This document shows, piece after piece, positions 24,853 through 33,372 of a DNA stretch of 59,527 nucleotides. Position 1 is the first letter of the stretch. Each line of letters starts with the position of its first letter. Source of the stretch: Chloroflexota bacterium. Its GTDB lineage: Bacteria > Chloroflexota > UBA11872. The notes beneath the pieces are model-generated. The model worked only from the letters and a program-made list of their open reading frames with translations. It was not told the origin of the DNA and made no database searches. The DNA lies in assembly GCA_022825895.1 (NCBI GenBank), contig JAJDVX010000027.1, positions 1 through 59,527 of the forward strand, in the 5' to 3' direction. Made by a program: the position numbers and the translations under genes.

Positions 24853-25589
24853 CGCCGATCTGGCGGGTGGACGTGATCACGACGTTTCCGGAGAGTTTTG
24901 CGGGGTTCCTGGACGTCAGCCTGCTGGGCAAGGCGCGGGCGGCCGGAACTATCGACGTGCGGGTCCACAACCTGCGGGACTGGGCGGACCCGCCGCACCG
25001 GATCACCGACGATTACGCCTATGGCGGCGGTCCCGGCATGGTGCTGAAGGCCGAGCCGATTGTGGCGGCGGTGGAGGACCTGCGCGGGTCTGACGCCTGG
25101 GTGGGCCTGCTGACTCCCCAGGGGCGGCCGCTGAGGCAGCAGGGCGTCGCGGAGCTGGCGGCGCGGCCGCACCTGATCCTGATTTGCGGACGCTACGAGG
25201 GCGTGGACGAACGGGTGCGGACGCTGGTGGTCGATGAGGAGATCAGCGTTGGGGACTACGTGCTGAGCGGCGGTGAGGTGGCCGCCATGGTGGTGATCGA
25301 CGCGGCGGCCCGGCTGGTGCCCGGCGTCGTCGGCGACGCCGACTCCCTGGTTGACGAGTCGCACGCCGGGGAACGTCTCTCGCACCCACAGTTCACGCGG
25401 CCTGAGGAGTTTCGGGGTCTGCGTGTGCCTGGGGTGCTCCTCAGCGGGCACCACGCGCGCGTCGAGCAATGGCGCCGGGCGCAGGCGCTGCACCGGACCC
25501 ACCACCGGCGTCCCGACTTGCTGGACCGTCGCGCTCCGTCCGACGAGGAGCGTCAACTGATGGAGGAGTTTCCTCCGACCGACGCGTAG
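24849..25589 (+). CDS. trmD: tRNA (guanine-N1-)-methyltransferase TrmD
   Basis: Methylates G37 of tRNAs ending the reading frame signal. SPOUT-fold knot motifs are visible: [18 protein letters not shown] (residues 55-72), [25 protein letters not shown] and [34 protein letters not shown]; catalytic Asp near DSLVDESH. 246 residues. Start GTG 24849 overlaps the rimM stop (GTGA). Last gene of the operon; it converges on nfeD. Confidence 0.96.
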   Translation: MTPIWRVDVITTFPESFAGFLDVSLLGKARAAGTIDVRVHNLRDWADPPHRITDDYAYGGGPGMVLKAEPIVAAVEDLRGSDAWVGLLTPQGRPLRQQGVAELAARPHLILICGRYEGVDERVRTLVVDEEISVGDYVLSGGEVAAMVVIDAAARLVPGVVGDADSLVDESHAGERLSHPQFTRPEEFRGLRVPGVLLSGHHARVEQWRRAQALHRTHHRRPDLLDRRAPSDEERQLMEEFPPTDA

Positions 25590-25645
25590 GGCGTCCGGTT
25601 CGGACGGACGGCCGCGCCGCGCTCGACGGTATCCGGTGCGGACGT

Positions 25646-26977
25646 TCAGGCTCGTTCGACTTTGAGCACCTGCCCGTATACGGCTCTGACGCGGATTTGT
25701 TCGCCCTGGTGAATGGACACACCGGTATCGGCCGTGGCGACCCACTCCGTGTCGCCGATGAGCACGCGTCCCGACGGTCGCAGGTCGGAGAGCGCGACGC
25801 CCCTGCGCCCCACGAGCGCGGCATCGGCGGCGGACTGAAAGCCGCTCGCCTCGCCGCCGTCGGCGCGAGCTAGACGAAGGAACACGAGCCAGGCCACCAC
25901 GGCGATCCCGCCCATCACCGCGATGACCAGGGGATTGACCATGAAGCTGGGTTCCGGCAGGTCGGACGGGCGGAAGAAGTCGCCGAACAGAAAGATCCCG
26001 CCGAGGACCAGGAATAAGACGCCCCCGGCGCCGAAAAAACCGATGCCCGGCACGGTGGTTTCCCCGTAGAACAGGGCGGCGGCGAAGACGATAAACACCA
26101 CCCCCAGCCAACTCCCGGGCAGGTTGAGAAAGCCCAGGATCGCCAAGGCCAGTCCGATCACACCCATGAGGCTGGGAATGATCAGACCGGGAAACAGCAC
26201 CTCCACGAGCAAGGCGAGGCAACTGGTCACAAACAGGATGAACACGACCTCGGGCCGGGTGATCACGCCCATGAGGAACTCGAGCACGGTGGGTCCCAGG
26301 TGGCGGATGCGGGCATCGCGGGACTCGACGATCGTCGCACCGGCCGCGGTGGCGGTCTGCCGGCCGTGGAGTTGATCCAGGGCCGCGGGCAGGTCGGGGG
26401 CAATCAGGTCAACGACGCCGAGATTCAGGGCCTCCTGGGCCGAGAACGCGGTCGCGTTGCTCACAGTGTCTTCCAGGGCGTCGGCGTTGCGTCCGCGCGC
26501 CTCAGCGATGCTGCGAATGAAGGCGCGCAAGTCCTGGCCGATGCGGTGCGCCTCGGATCCCGGAATCTTGCCGCCGACGGACTCGAGCGACGAGGCCGCG
26601 CCGATGTTGGCCGCCGGCGCCATGACCGCGAAGTTGGCGGCGGCCGCGACGAAGGTTCCCGCGGATCCGGCGTGGGCCCCGGCAGGCGCGACGTAGGCGA
26701 CGACCGGAATCTCGGAGTCCAGGAGCGTCTGAACGATGGACCGCACCGACTCCAGCAGCCCACCTGGCGTGTTGAGGCGAATGACGACGAGGTCGACAGC
26801 GTCGGCATGCGCCGTGTCTATTCCGCGGGCAATGTGGTCGGCCGTCAGCTGCTTGATGGGGCCGTCGATGTCCATGACCAACGCGGTTGGACTTTCGGCG
26901 GCGGCCGGCGTGACTGTCTGCCAGCCGGTGAGGCAGGCCATGGCCAGGACGGCGGCAATGACGATGCCCCGGCGCAT
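25646..26977 (-). CDS. NfeD / membrane-bound ClpP-class serine protease (stomatin operon partner-type)
   Basis: 443 residues from ATG 26977. A signal segment (GIVIAAVLAMACLTGWQ) precedes a ClpP-like domain (VVIRLNTPGGLLESVRSIVQTLLDSEIPVVAYVAPAGAHAGSAGTFVA, nucleophile Ser in GSAGT), about five membrane spans (residues 235-380) and a C-terminal NfeD OB-fold domain (LVGRRGVALSDLRPSGRVLIGDTEWVA). The full-length (NfeD1b-like) architecture. No stomatin/SPFH gene adjoins it, which is unusual for this family. Confidence 0.9.
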   Translation of the reverse strand: MRRGIVIAAVLAMACLTGWQTVTPAAAESPTALVMDIDGPIKQLTADHIARGIDTAHADAVDLVVIRLNTPGGLLESVRSIVQTLLDSEIPVVAYVAPAGAHAGSAGTFVAAAANFAVMAPAANIGAASSLESVGGKIPGSEAHRIGQDLRAFIRSIAEARGRNADALEDTVSNATAFSAQEALNLGVVDLIAPDLPAALDQLHGRQTATAAGATIVESRDARIRHLGPTVLEFLMGVITRPEVVFILFVTSCLALLVEVLFPGLIIPSLMGVIGLALAILGFLNLPGSWLGVVFIVFAAALFYGETTVPGIGFFGAGGVLFLVLGGIFLFGDFFRPSDLPEPSFMVNPLVIAVMGGIAVVAWLVFLRLARADGGEASGFQSAADAALVGRRGVALSDLRPSGRVLIGDTEWVATADTGVSIHQGEQIRVRAVYGQVLKVERA

Positions 26978-27163
26978 AGGCAGACCCTGTTCCAGGTACG
27001 AGGCGGGATCCGAAACCCGGCTTCCACCGTCCGATAAGTCTAGCCGCCGGTACCGCCGGCTCCCGGCGCGCGGCGCCCGAGGCCAGCCCGGCTTCCACGC
27101 GCACCTCGGACCCCGCCGGGTTGCGCGGGTGGGGGGCACGCAACAACCGCGGCCGAGGAGTCC

Positions 27164-27192
27164 TTGTCGGCAGGCGGCGCGTAGCGGACAAT
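27164..27192 (+). promoter_or_regulatory. Promoter upstream of groEL
   Basis: TTGTCG (27164-27169) and GACAAT (27187-27192) with 17 bp between. It is followed at once by a terminator-like hairpin. No CIRCE inverted repeat (TTAGCACTC-N9-GAGTGCTAA) is present. Confidence 0.5.
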
Positions 27193-27201
27193 GGTTAACC
27201 C

Positions 27202-27229
27202 GCGCGGCCCATCGAGCCGCGCCTTTTTT
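27202..27229 (+). terminator. Intrinsic-terminator-like hairpin in the groEL leader
   Basis: GCGCGGC (27202-27208), a 7-nt loop and GCCGCGC (27216-27222) are followed by C and six T. It lies between the putative promoter and the groEL Shine-Dalgarno, so it may attenuate groEL or end read-through from upstream. Confidence 0.7.
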
Positions 27230-27264
27230 GCCGCATTTCCCGAACCCGACCGAGGAGGCTTGGC

Positions 27265-28938
27265 GTGGTACTTGATCGCGCTGTCGTATTCGACCTCGAA
27301 GCCCGGCTCGCCCTGCGCGAGGGCGTGGACCTGGTGGCCAATGCCGTCAAGGTGACCATGGGGCCGAAGGGTCGCAACGTGGCCTATAAGCCCAGCCTCG
27401 GTCCGCCCACGGTTACCAACGACGGCGTAACCGTGGCAAGGGACATCAAAGTGGAAAACACGTTCCTTCACACGGGCGCGCAGATCGTTTACGAGGCCTG
27501 TCGCCAGACCAACACGGTGGCGGGCGACGGCACGACGACGGCGGCGGTGCTGACCCAGGCGATGTACAGCGAGGCGTTCCGGGCGATTGTGGCCGGCGCC
27601 AATCCGATGATGATCCGGCGCGGCATGGACCCGGCGCTGGCCGAGGCCGAGTCGGCCCTTTACCAGCAGGCCGTGCGGGCGGAGACGCGGCAAGAGGTCG
27701 CCTGGATGGCCGGCATGTCGGCCAATGACCCGTTTGTTGGCGAACTGATTGCCGAAGTGTTCGAGCGCCAGGGCGTGGAGGGCGCGATCACGGTGGACGA
27801 GGGCAAGAGCCTCAAGACCGAGGTCACGTACGTGGACGGCATGCGACTCGATTCGGGGTTTCTTTCCTCGCACTTCGCCACCGACACGGCCGAAACCGAG
27901 GCGCTGATTGAGAATCCGGACATTCTGATTACGGACCGCGAGGTCGAGCACTTGCGCGACTTCCTGCCGTTCCTGGAGCAGTACGCGGCCAGCGGGCGCA
28001 AGAAGCTGGTGATCGTGGCCAAGCAGATCATTGGCGAAGTGGTGACGATGCTGGCGACCAATAAGAAGGCCGGCAACCTGGAGGTCATCTGCGTCAAGGC
28101 GCCGGTGTTCGGGCAGCGGCAGCGCTGGATGCTGGAAGACCTGGCGATCTTCACCGGCGGAACGATCGTGGGCCACGAGACGGGCGAGCCGTGGCGGGCG
28201 ATCGGCCTGGACGTGTTGGGCACCGCGGAGCGCGTGCGCTGTACGAAGGAACAGACGTTCTTCGTGGAAGGCCGCGGCGATCCGATGGCGATCCGCGAAC
28301 GGGTGGAGTACATCTGGATGCAGCACGGTCGGATGAAGAATCACTTCGACCGCGAGAAGCACCAGGAGCGCGCGAACAACCTGACGGGTTCATTCGCCGA
28401 GATCTGGGTTGGCGCCGCCAGCGCCGTGGAGCGGTTTGAGCTGCGGCACCGGATCGAGGACGCCATCTCGGCCACGCGCGCCGGGCTGGAGGAGGGCATT
28501 GTGCCCGGTGGCGGCACGGCCCTGGCCCGCGCCTCCGAGGCGATCGAGGACGACCCGTCGCTGTCTGTCGACGAGGCCATCGGCCGCCGCATCGTGCGCG
28601 ACGCGCTGCGCATGCCGCTGGAAGTGATTGCCGATAACGCGGGTTACGACGGCGCGGTGGCGGTGGACGAGGTTCTGCAGCTTGAGGGTCGCATGGGTTT
28701 CAATGCCGCCACTGGCGAGTACGAGGACCTGGTGGCGATCGGCGTGATCGATCCGCTGAAGGTGACGCGCTCGGCCTTGCGCAATGCGGGCAGCGCGGCG
28801 GCCATGCTGATCACGTCCGAAGCGGTGGTTGGCGATTCACCCTCATACCATCGCTGGAATGAGCATTACCGGGACCTGGTGGCCAAGAAGCACGGATTCT
28901 TCATCGAGGAGCCGCGGCACGGCACCATCGACGACTAG
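27265..28938 (+). CDS. Divergent orphan chaperonin, GroEL/Hsp60 family
   Basis: 557-residue group I chaperonin. ATP-site motifs are intact: VKVTMGPKGRNV, VTNDGVTVARDI, NTVAGDGTTTAAVL and GIVPGGGTAL, with the equivalent of catalytic Asp398 in RIEDAISATRA. The apical domain (VDGMRLDSGFLSSHFATD ... VICVKAPVFGQRQRWMLEDLAIFTGG) is recognisable but divergent, and the C-terminus (EEPRHGTIDD) lacks the Gly-Gly-Met tail of housekeeping GroEL. No groES lies beside it. GTG 27265 has GAGGAGG 6 bases upstream. Probably a second chaperonin with specialised clients; assembly could be homo- or hetero-oligomeric. Confidence 0.9.
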   Translation: MVLDRAVVFDLEARLALREGVDLVANAVKVTMGPKGRNVAYKPSLGPPTVTNDGVTVARDIKVENTFLHTGAQIVYEACRQTNTVAGDGTTTAAVLTQAMYSEAFRAIVAGANPMMIRRGMDPALAEAESALYQQAVRAETRQEVAWMAGMSANDPFVGELIAEVFERQGVEGAITVDEGKSLKTEVTYVDGMRLDSGFLSSHFATDTAETEALIENPDILITDREVEHLRDFLPFLEQYAASGRKKLVIVAKQIIGEVVTMLATNKKAGNLEVICVKAPVFGQRQRWMLEDLAIFTGGTIVGHETGEPWRAIGLDVLGTAERVRCTKEQTFFVEGRGDPMAIRERVEYIWMQHGRMKNHFDREKHQERANNLTGSFAEIWVGAASAVERFELRHRIEDAISATRAGLEEGIVPGGGTALARASEAIEDDPSLSVDEAIGRRIVRDALRMPLEVIADNAGYDGAVAVDEVLQLEGRMGFNAATGEYEDLVAIGVIDPLKVTRSALRNAGSAAAMLITSEAVVGDSPSYHRWNEHYRDLVAKKHGFFIEEPRHGTIDD

Positions 28939-28939
28939 A

Positions 28940-29761
28940 TCAGTCGAAGTTGAGGCGGTCCAGCACGCCTCGGTTGCCTTTGAAGTTCTGTTCGGGCGCG
29001 GGGAACGTGCCTCGGCGGACATCGCGGGTGTAGTCGGCCAGGGCGGACTGGACCATCCCGCCAACGTCGGCGAAGACGCGCGTGTGGCGGTGGGTGGTCT
29101 CGGCAAAGCCCAATAGGTCGTAGATCACCTGAATCTGTCCGTCGCAGTAGGGGCCGGCGCCGATCCCAATGGTCGGGATGTCCATGTGCTCGGTTATCGC
29201 CCGGGCCAGTCCGGCAGGGATGAGTTCCAGCACGATGGCGAAAGCGCCCGCGTCGGCCTGGGCGCGTGCGCCGTCCACGATGGCCTGGGCGGCCGAGAGC
29301 CTGACGCCCTGGACGCGATAGCCGCCCAGCGCGTGGGCCGTCTGCGGCGTGAGGCCCACGTGGGCCATCACGGGGATTCCGCGGCTGGTGAGAGCCGCGG
29401 TCACGGCCGCGGATTCCGCGCCGCCCTCCAGCTTGACAGCGTCCGCGCCGCCCGCCTGCAGGAGCCGGGCGGCGTTTCGGAGGGCGATGTCGCCGGTGGC
29501 ATAGGACATATAGGGAAGGTCCGCGATCACCAGCGTTGAGGTGACCGCGCGGGTCACGGCGGCGGTGTGGTGCACGATGTCGTCGACAGTGACCGGCAAC
29601 TCGTTGGCGTGCCCGAGCACCGTGCGACCCACGCTGTCGCCAACCAGGAGCGCGTCCACGCCGGCGCGCTCGGCCAGCCGGGCGAAGGGCGCGTCGTAGG
29701 CGGTGACGCAGACCAGGGCGTCTCCGGCGCCCTTGCGCGCGCGGAACTCGGAAACCGTCAA
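28940..29761 (-). CDS. panB: 3-methyl-2-oxobutanoate hydroxymethyltransferase
   Basis: First committed step of pantothenate synthesis: ketopantoate from 2-ketoisovalerate and methylene-THF. Signatures include VCVTAYDAPFARLAERAGVDALLVGDSVGRTVLGH, LPYMSYATG, AVKLEGG, PVMAHVGLTPQT, GIGAGPYCDGQIQVIYDLLG. 273 residues. Start TTG 29761, with a stop codon two codons upstream, so no alternative exists. The gene abuts groEL convergently (1 bp between stops). No other pan genes are nearby. Confidence 0.94.
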   Translation of the reverse strand: MTVSEFRARKGAGDALVCVTAYDAPFARLAERAGVDALLVGDSVGRTVLGHANELPVTVDDIVHHTAAVTRAVTSTLVIADLPYMSYATGDIALRNAARLLQAGGADAVKLEGGAESAAVTAALTSRGIPVMAHVGLTPQTAHALGGYRVQGVRLSAAQAIVDGARAQADAGAFAIVLELIPAGLARAITEHMDIPTIGIGAGPYCDGQIQVIYDLLGFAETTHRHTRVFADVGGMVQSALADYTRDVRRGTFPAPEQNFKGNRGVLDRLNFD

Positions 29762-29849
29762 CGGTCAGACTCGGGCGCGTCGCAGGGCGACCGGATGGTC
29801 GCGCGGCCCCGAATAGCACGGCGCCGGGCCGATGGCCTGGCGCCGCCGG

Positions 29850-30260
29850 CTAGTACATGTGGCGTTCGTCGCGCGACCAGTCCACCGGAGCCATGCGCGG
29901 GCGATCGGGAATCCGTTCGAGCAGTTCGGGGTCGAGATCGGATTCGTCGTACAGGCCCTTGATCTGGTTGTTGGGCATGTCCAACTCGGAGGACATGTCT
30001 TCGTAGAAGGTCTCGATGGCCTTGTAGCGGTAATACCACTCGACCGGGTCGCCAAAGTCGTCGCAGTGCTCGGCGAAATAGAGCACGACTTCGCGCTGGC
30101 CGATGTTGGCGGGATCCATGCGCTGGGGGAACGACTCGCCGAATTCGCGCAGCCACTGCAAGTGGCGTTTGACTTCCGCGGGCGGGAACCGCCGTTTCTC
30201 CGAGAGTCGGCCTGAGTACCAGGAAAGCGCCGAGTGAAACGTTGAGCAGTCCGATGCCAT
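29850..30260 (-). CDS. Hypothetical protein (136 aa), aromatic-rich
   Basis: Function not recognised. From ATG 30260, with GGGAGG 7 bases upstream, 136 residues: helical and rich in Trp, Tyr and acidic residues (HLQWLREFGESFPQRMDPANIGQ; VEWYYRYKAIETFYEDMSSELDM). No signal peptide. It lies downstream of the candidate structured RNA on the same strand and upstream of panB, so it might be the gene controlled by that RNA (inference). Confidence 0.6.
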   Translation of the reverse strand: MASDCSTFHSALSWYSGRLSEKRRFPPAEVKRHLQWLREFGESFPQRMDPANIGQREVVLYFAEHCDDFGDPVEWYYRYKAIETFYEDMSSELDMPNNQIKGLYDESDLDPELLERIPDRPRMAPVDWSRDERHMY

Positions 30261-30322
30261 GCCGTGCCTCCCCGCCGTGCATGAGGTCCCTGCGTAGCGC
30301 CAGGCAGACGGTTCGGTCCCTT

Positions 30323-30451
30323 GACACAACAACGCTCGCCCCGAGGGGCGAGCGTATGTCTCAGTTAATCGCGACGACGGTGCCAACGCCTCACGATCAA
30401 ACCGTCCTCCCTGAACCCGTTATGCAGCAACGTCCGTACCGTTGTCGCACT
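30323..30451 (-). ncRNA. Candidate structured RNA (rod-shaped stem plus terminator hairpin)
   Basis: On the minus strand, downstream of a promoter, GCGACAACGGT (30448-30438) pairs with ACCGTCGTCGC (30381-30371) in 10 of 11 positions. CAGT (30452-30449) pairs with ACTG (30365-30362) outside it, and AACG (30421-30418) with CGTT (30388-30385) inside. A 10-bp perfect hairpin (30354-30333) follows. No known RNA family was recognised; CTGAGA near the 3' end recalls the TPP riboswitch, but the rest of that motif is missing. It could be a free small RNA or a leader of the 136-residue gene. Confidence 0.55.
30333..30354 (-). terminator. Strong hairpin, possible terminator
   Basis: CGCTCGCCCC and GGGGCGAGCG form a perfect 10-bp stem with a 2-nt loop. 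On the minus strand it is followed by TTGTTGTGTC, a weak U-tract. It lies 73 bp upstream of the start at 30260. Confidence 0.55.
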
Positions 30452-30457
30452 GGGGCC

Positions 30458-30485
30458 AGTGTAAGTCTCGGTAGGCTTTCGTCAA
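30458..30485 (-). promoter_or_regulatory. Promoter for the candidate RNA
   Basis: Minus strand TTGACG (30485-30480) and TACACT (30463-30458), spacer 16 bp. Transcription would start near 30451, at the foot of the long stem. Confidence 0.6.
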
Positions 30486-30696
30486 CACTGAATCTGATAG
30501 CGTCCGCAGCGGGCGGGCCGCCGGTTCGTCTCAGTGCCTGGGGACGGCAATCTTTGTTGCTGCAAAAACCGGACAAAGCGTCCGTAGATCGTTCGGCCTT
30601 TCGTGATCGCGCGGGCGAGCGTCTTGATATTCGCGGCGCGAGTTGTCATAACCGTTTGTCGCTGCGATTAACGCTCGATCAACAGGCGGAATCGAC

Positions 30697-32070
30697 CTGA
30701 ACGACTCTTCACAGCCGTCCTGGGCGCAGAATCCTGGCGCGCTGCGCGGGCGACGCGTGGTGGTCATGGGCCTGGGCGTGCAGCGCGGGGGCCTGGGCGT
30801 GGCGCGCTTTATGCGCGAGCACGGAGCCGACCTGGTGGTGACGGACCTGCGTTCGGAGGTCGAGTTGGCGCCCAGCCTGGCCGCCCTGGGAACAAAGGGC
30901 GTGCGTTTTGTGTTGGGACGGCACGAGCTTGAGGATTTCGAAGGCGCCGACATCGTGGTGCGCAATCCGGCGGTGCCGGCGGGCTCACCGTACCTGAAGG
31001 CCGCCCGCGACGCCGGGGCGTTCATCGAGATGGAGTTCACGCTGTTTCTGCGCTGGTGCCGGCAGGCCCGTGTGATCGGCGTCACGGGCACGCGCGGAAA
31101 GACGACCACGGCCACGGCGCTGCACGCGATGCTGGCCGCCGGCGGCGAACGGTCGGTCCTGGCCGGGAACATGCGCGTCTCGGCGCTTGCGCAATTGCAT
31201 GAGATCCCGCCCGGATCGACGGTGGTGCTGGAGCTTTCCAGCGCCCAGTTGGAAGGGCTGGCGGGCACCGGGCTGCGCACGCGCGGCGCCATCGTCACCA
31301 ACCTGATGGCCGACCACCTGGACCGCTATGACGACATGCAGGCCTACGCCAAGGCCAAGGCGCCGCTGGTGGCCAACCAGCGCGCCGACGACTGGGCCGT
31401 GATCCCGGCGGGGCGGGGCTGGCCGGACTGGTTCGCGGCGCGGGCCGGGGGACGCGTCGTGCGCCCGGACGCCGAGCAGGAGCCGCCGGGATGGGCCGAC
31501 GCGCTCCTGGCGGGTCGGCATAACCGCGCGAACCTGGCGCTGGCGGCGGCGGCCGCCCGGCAGGCGGGGGTGGACGAGATCGCGATCGCGCGCGCCGTGC
31601 GCGGCTTTGGCGGCGTGGCGGCGCGGCAGGACCTGGTGGGATTCATCGACGGCGTGCGCGCGTATAACGACACGACGGCGACGACGCCGGAGGCCGCCCT
31701 GGCCGCCCTGGCCGCCATTCCCGGGCCATGGGTGCTGATCGCGGGAGGGTCCGACAAGCGCCTGGACTTTGCGCCGCTGGCCGAGCGGCTGCGCGCGGCC
31801 GACGGCTTACGCGGGGTGGTGCTGCTGCCGGGCCGCGGGACCGACCGGTTGCGCCCGCAGTTGACCGGCTGCCGGATCTCGGACGCGGACGACATGGCGG
31901 AGGCCGTGGACCGGGCGCTTGCACTGGCCCGACCGGGTGACGCGGTGCTGCTGTCGCCGGCATGCGCCTCATTCGGGCTCTTCAGCAACGAATTCGACCG
32001 CGGCGACCAGTTCGTGGCCCGCCTGCGGGATCGCGGTCTGCAACCGACGTCCGAGTCCGCCAGCAGGTAA
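30697..32070 (+). CDS. murD: UDP-N-acetylmuramoylalanine--D-glutamate ligase
   Basis: Cytosolic peptidoglycan precursor ligase. N-terminal Rossmann-like domain (RRVVVMGLGVQRGGLGVARFMREHG), ATP-binding P-loop (VIGVTGTRGKTTTATALHAML), central motif TNLMADHLDRYDDMQAYAKAK, and C-terminal domain (YNDTTATTPEAALAALAAI; LIAGGSDKRLDF; SPACASFGLFSNEFDRGDQF). The first canonical start, GTG 30757, falls inside the first beta strand, and conserved residues (LRGRR) lie before it; in-frame CTG 30697 (AGGCGG 8 bases upstream) or CTG 30742 would complete the domain. It is isolated from other mur genes. Confidence 0.9.
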   Translation: MNDSSQPSWAQNPGALRGRRVVVMGLGVQRGGLGVARFMREHGADLVVTDLRSEVELAPSLAALGTKGVRFVLGRHELEDFEGADIVVRNPAVPAGSPYLKAARDAGAFIEMEFTLFLRWCRQARVIGVTGTRGKTTTATALHAMLAAGGERSVLAGNMRVSALAQLHEIPPGSTVVLELSSAQLEGLAGTGLRTRGAIVTNLMADHLDRYDDMQAYAKAKAPLVANQRADDWAVIPAGRGWPDWFAARAGGRVVRPDAEQEPPGWADALLAGRHNRANLALAAAAARQAGVDEIAIARAVRGFGGVAARQDLVGFIDGVRAYNDTTATTPEAALAALAAIPGPWVLIAGGSDKRLDFAPLAERLRAADGLRGVVLLPGRGTDRLRPQLTGCRISDADDMAEAVDRALALARPGDAVLLSPACASFGLFSNEFDRGDQFVARLRDRGLQPTSESASR

Positions 32071-32130
32071 CGGCCGCATAATGACGCACACCGGCGCGCC
32101 TGCCGGTTCGCAGCCAGCGGAGGCCCGCCA

Positions 32131-32868
32131 GTGCGCGTGCTGATCATTGCCGACGTGCACGGCAACCTGCCGGCGCTAGAGGCCGTGCTGGCGAATGCCG
32201 GATCGGTGGACGAGATCTGGTCGCTGGGGGACCTGGTGGGCTACGGTCCGCATCCCAACGAAGTCGTGCAGTTGCTGCGGTCGCTGCCGTTTCGTTCGCT
32301 GGCGGGCAATCACGACTGGGGCTCCACCGGCCAGGCGGACCTGGAAGTCTTCAACGCCGACGCACGCGCCGCCTGCCAGTGGACGGACGCGGCGTTGGAG
32401 CACGAGACCCGCGAGTATCTGATGGGGCTGGAGACCTCGTCGGTCTTCGGCTCGGTGCACGTGGCCCACGGCAGCCCGCGCGATCCGCTCTGGGAATACC
32501 TGACCAACGTACGCCTGGCGGAGATCAACTTCGGCTATTTCGGCACGCAGGTGTGCCTGGTGGGTCACACGCACGTGCCGATCACGTTTCGCTGGCACGA
32601 GGGCGTCCGCGGGGTGGGCGCCTTTTCCGCGTCCGTGCCCAATGACAAGGACGCCATCGACCCCGCGGCCGACCGCCTGATCTTCAATCCCGGCAGCGTG
32701 GGACAGCCGCGGGACGGCGATCCGCGGGCGGCCTACGCTCACTTCGAGCCGGCCACCGGTCGCTTTACGTTTCACCGGGTGGCGTATGACATCGCCGCCA
32801 CGCAGGCCGCCATGTTCGCGGCCGGACTGCCCGAGCGACTGGCGTTCCGGCTGCAATACGGTTCCTAG
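32131..32868 (+). CDS. Metallophosphoesterase, YfcE/MJ0936-like
   Basis: 245-residue dimetal phosphodiesterase. All motifs of the calcineurin-like fold are seen: ADVHGNLPAL (D-x-H), SLGDLVGYGPHP (GD), LAGNHDWG (GNHD), and LVGHTHVP (GHTH). Start GTG 32131 with GGAGG 8 bases upstream. Natural substrate is unknown; relatives hydrolyse phosphodiesters or cyclic nucleotides. Confidence 0.9.
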   Translation: MRVLIIADVHGNLPALEAVLANAGSVDEIWSLGDLVGYGPHPNEVVQLLRSLPFRSLAGNHDWGSTGQADLEVFNADARAACQWTDAALEHETREYLMGLETSSVFGSVHVAHGSPRDPLWEYLTNVRLAEINFGYFGTQVCLVGHTHVPITFRWHEGVRGVGAFSASVPNDKDAIDPAADRLIFNPGSVGQPRDGDPRAAYAHFEPATGRFTFHRVAYDIAATQAAMFAAGLPERLAFRLQYGS

Positions 32869-32896
32869 GGGCACGGCCCCGGCCGCCGGGCGGGGC

Positions 32897-32932
32897 TATA
32901 CTTGAAGCATGAACCGAGGATCGGCGCTGTGA
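32897..32932 (+). promoter_or_regulatory. Possible leaderless start with a 7-codon leader ORF
   Basis: TATACT (32897-32902) lies 6 bp before ATG 32909, which opens a tiny frame MNRGSAL ending at 32932. A terminator follows at 32964. The arrangement recalls an attenuator but no control codons are obvious. Confidence 0.3.
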
Positions 32933-32963
32933 GGGGGCGGTTGTCGGTTCGCGTGGCGTGATA

Positions 32964-32991
32964 CGCCCGGCCCGGACGGCCGGGCGTTTTT
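32964..32991 (+). terminator. Rho-independent terminator
   Basis: CGCCCGGCC (32964-32972), a 5-nt loop and GGCCGGGCG (32978-32986) are followed by five T. It lies after the phosphoesterase gene and in front of the SWIM gene. Confidence 0.85.
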
Positions 32992-33028
32992 GGTTTCGGC
33001 GCGGCGGCGCCGCCGAGGAGGTTCCAGG

Positions 33029-33286
33029 GTGCAATCCAGCCTGATCAGCAAGGTGCAGAAGGCGCATCAATACGCGACCGAGCCGGAGCGGGTGCACGTT
33101 GAGTCGCTGCGCGTCCGGTTCGACGGCGACAACAGCAGTCACATCATTACCTACGCTGACGGTAGCTGGACCTGCGATTGCGAGTTCTTCCAGGGCTGGC
33201 GCACCTGCAGTCACACGATGGCGCTGCCCAAGTTGATGAGCGACATGGTTGAGGCGCCGGCCGCGCGGGGGTTCGCGACGGTCTGA
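33029..33286 (+). CDS. Small SWIM zinc-finger protein
   Basis: 85 residues from GTG 33029, with GAGGAGG about 9 bases upstream. The SWIM motif CxCx(n)CxH is clear: TCDCEFFQGWRTCSHTMAL at about residues 51-69, preceded by a beta hairpin (VESLRVRFDGDNSSHIITYADGSWT). SWIM fingers bind DNA, RNA or proteins; a stand-alone protein of this size is uncharacterised. It lies 86 bp upstream of smpB and may be co-transcribed. Confidence 0.85.
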   Translation: MQSSLISKVQKAHQYATEPERVHVESLRVRFDGDNSSHIITYADGSWTCDCEFFQGWRTCSHTMALPKLMSDMVEAPAARGFATV

Positions 33287-33372
33287 CCGGCCGCTAACGC
33301 CGACGGCCACGGCAGAATGCGCGTGCCAGGCCGTTGGGCTTTTGGCAGGCGCGGAGCGCGCACACGATACAG

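Noticed and set aside
27140..27264. CIRCE heat-shock operator before groEL
   Set aside because: No TTAGCACTC/GAGTGCTAA inverted repeat is present.
27040..28362. Minus-strand 440-codon frame across groEL
   Set aside because: Antisense shadow rich in His, Arg and Leu without motifs.
30361..30370. TPP riboswitch (CTGAGA motif)
   Set aside because: Only the short motif is present; the other conserved TPP elements are absent.
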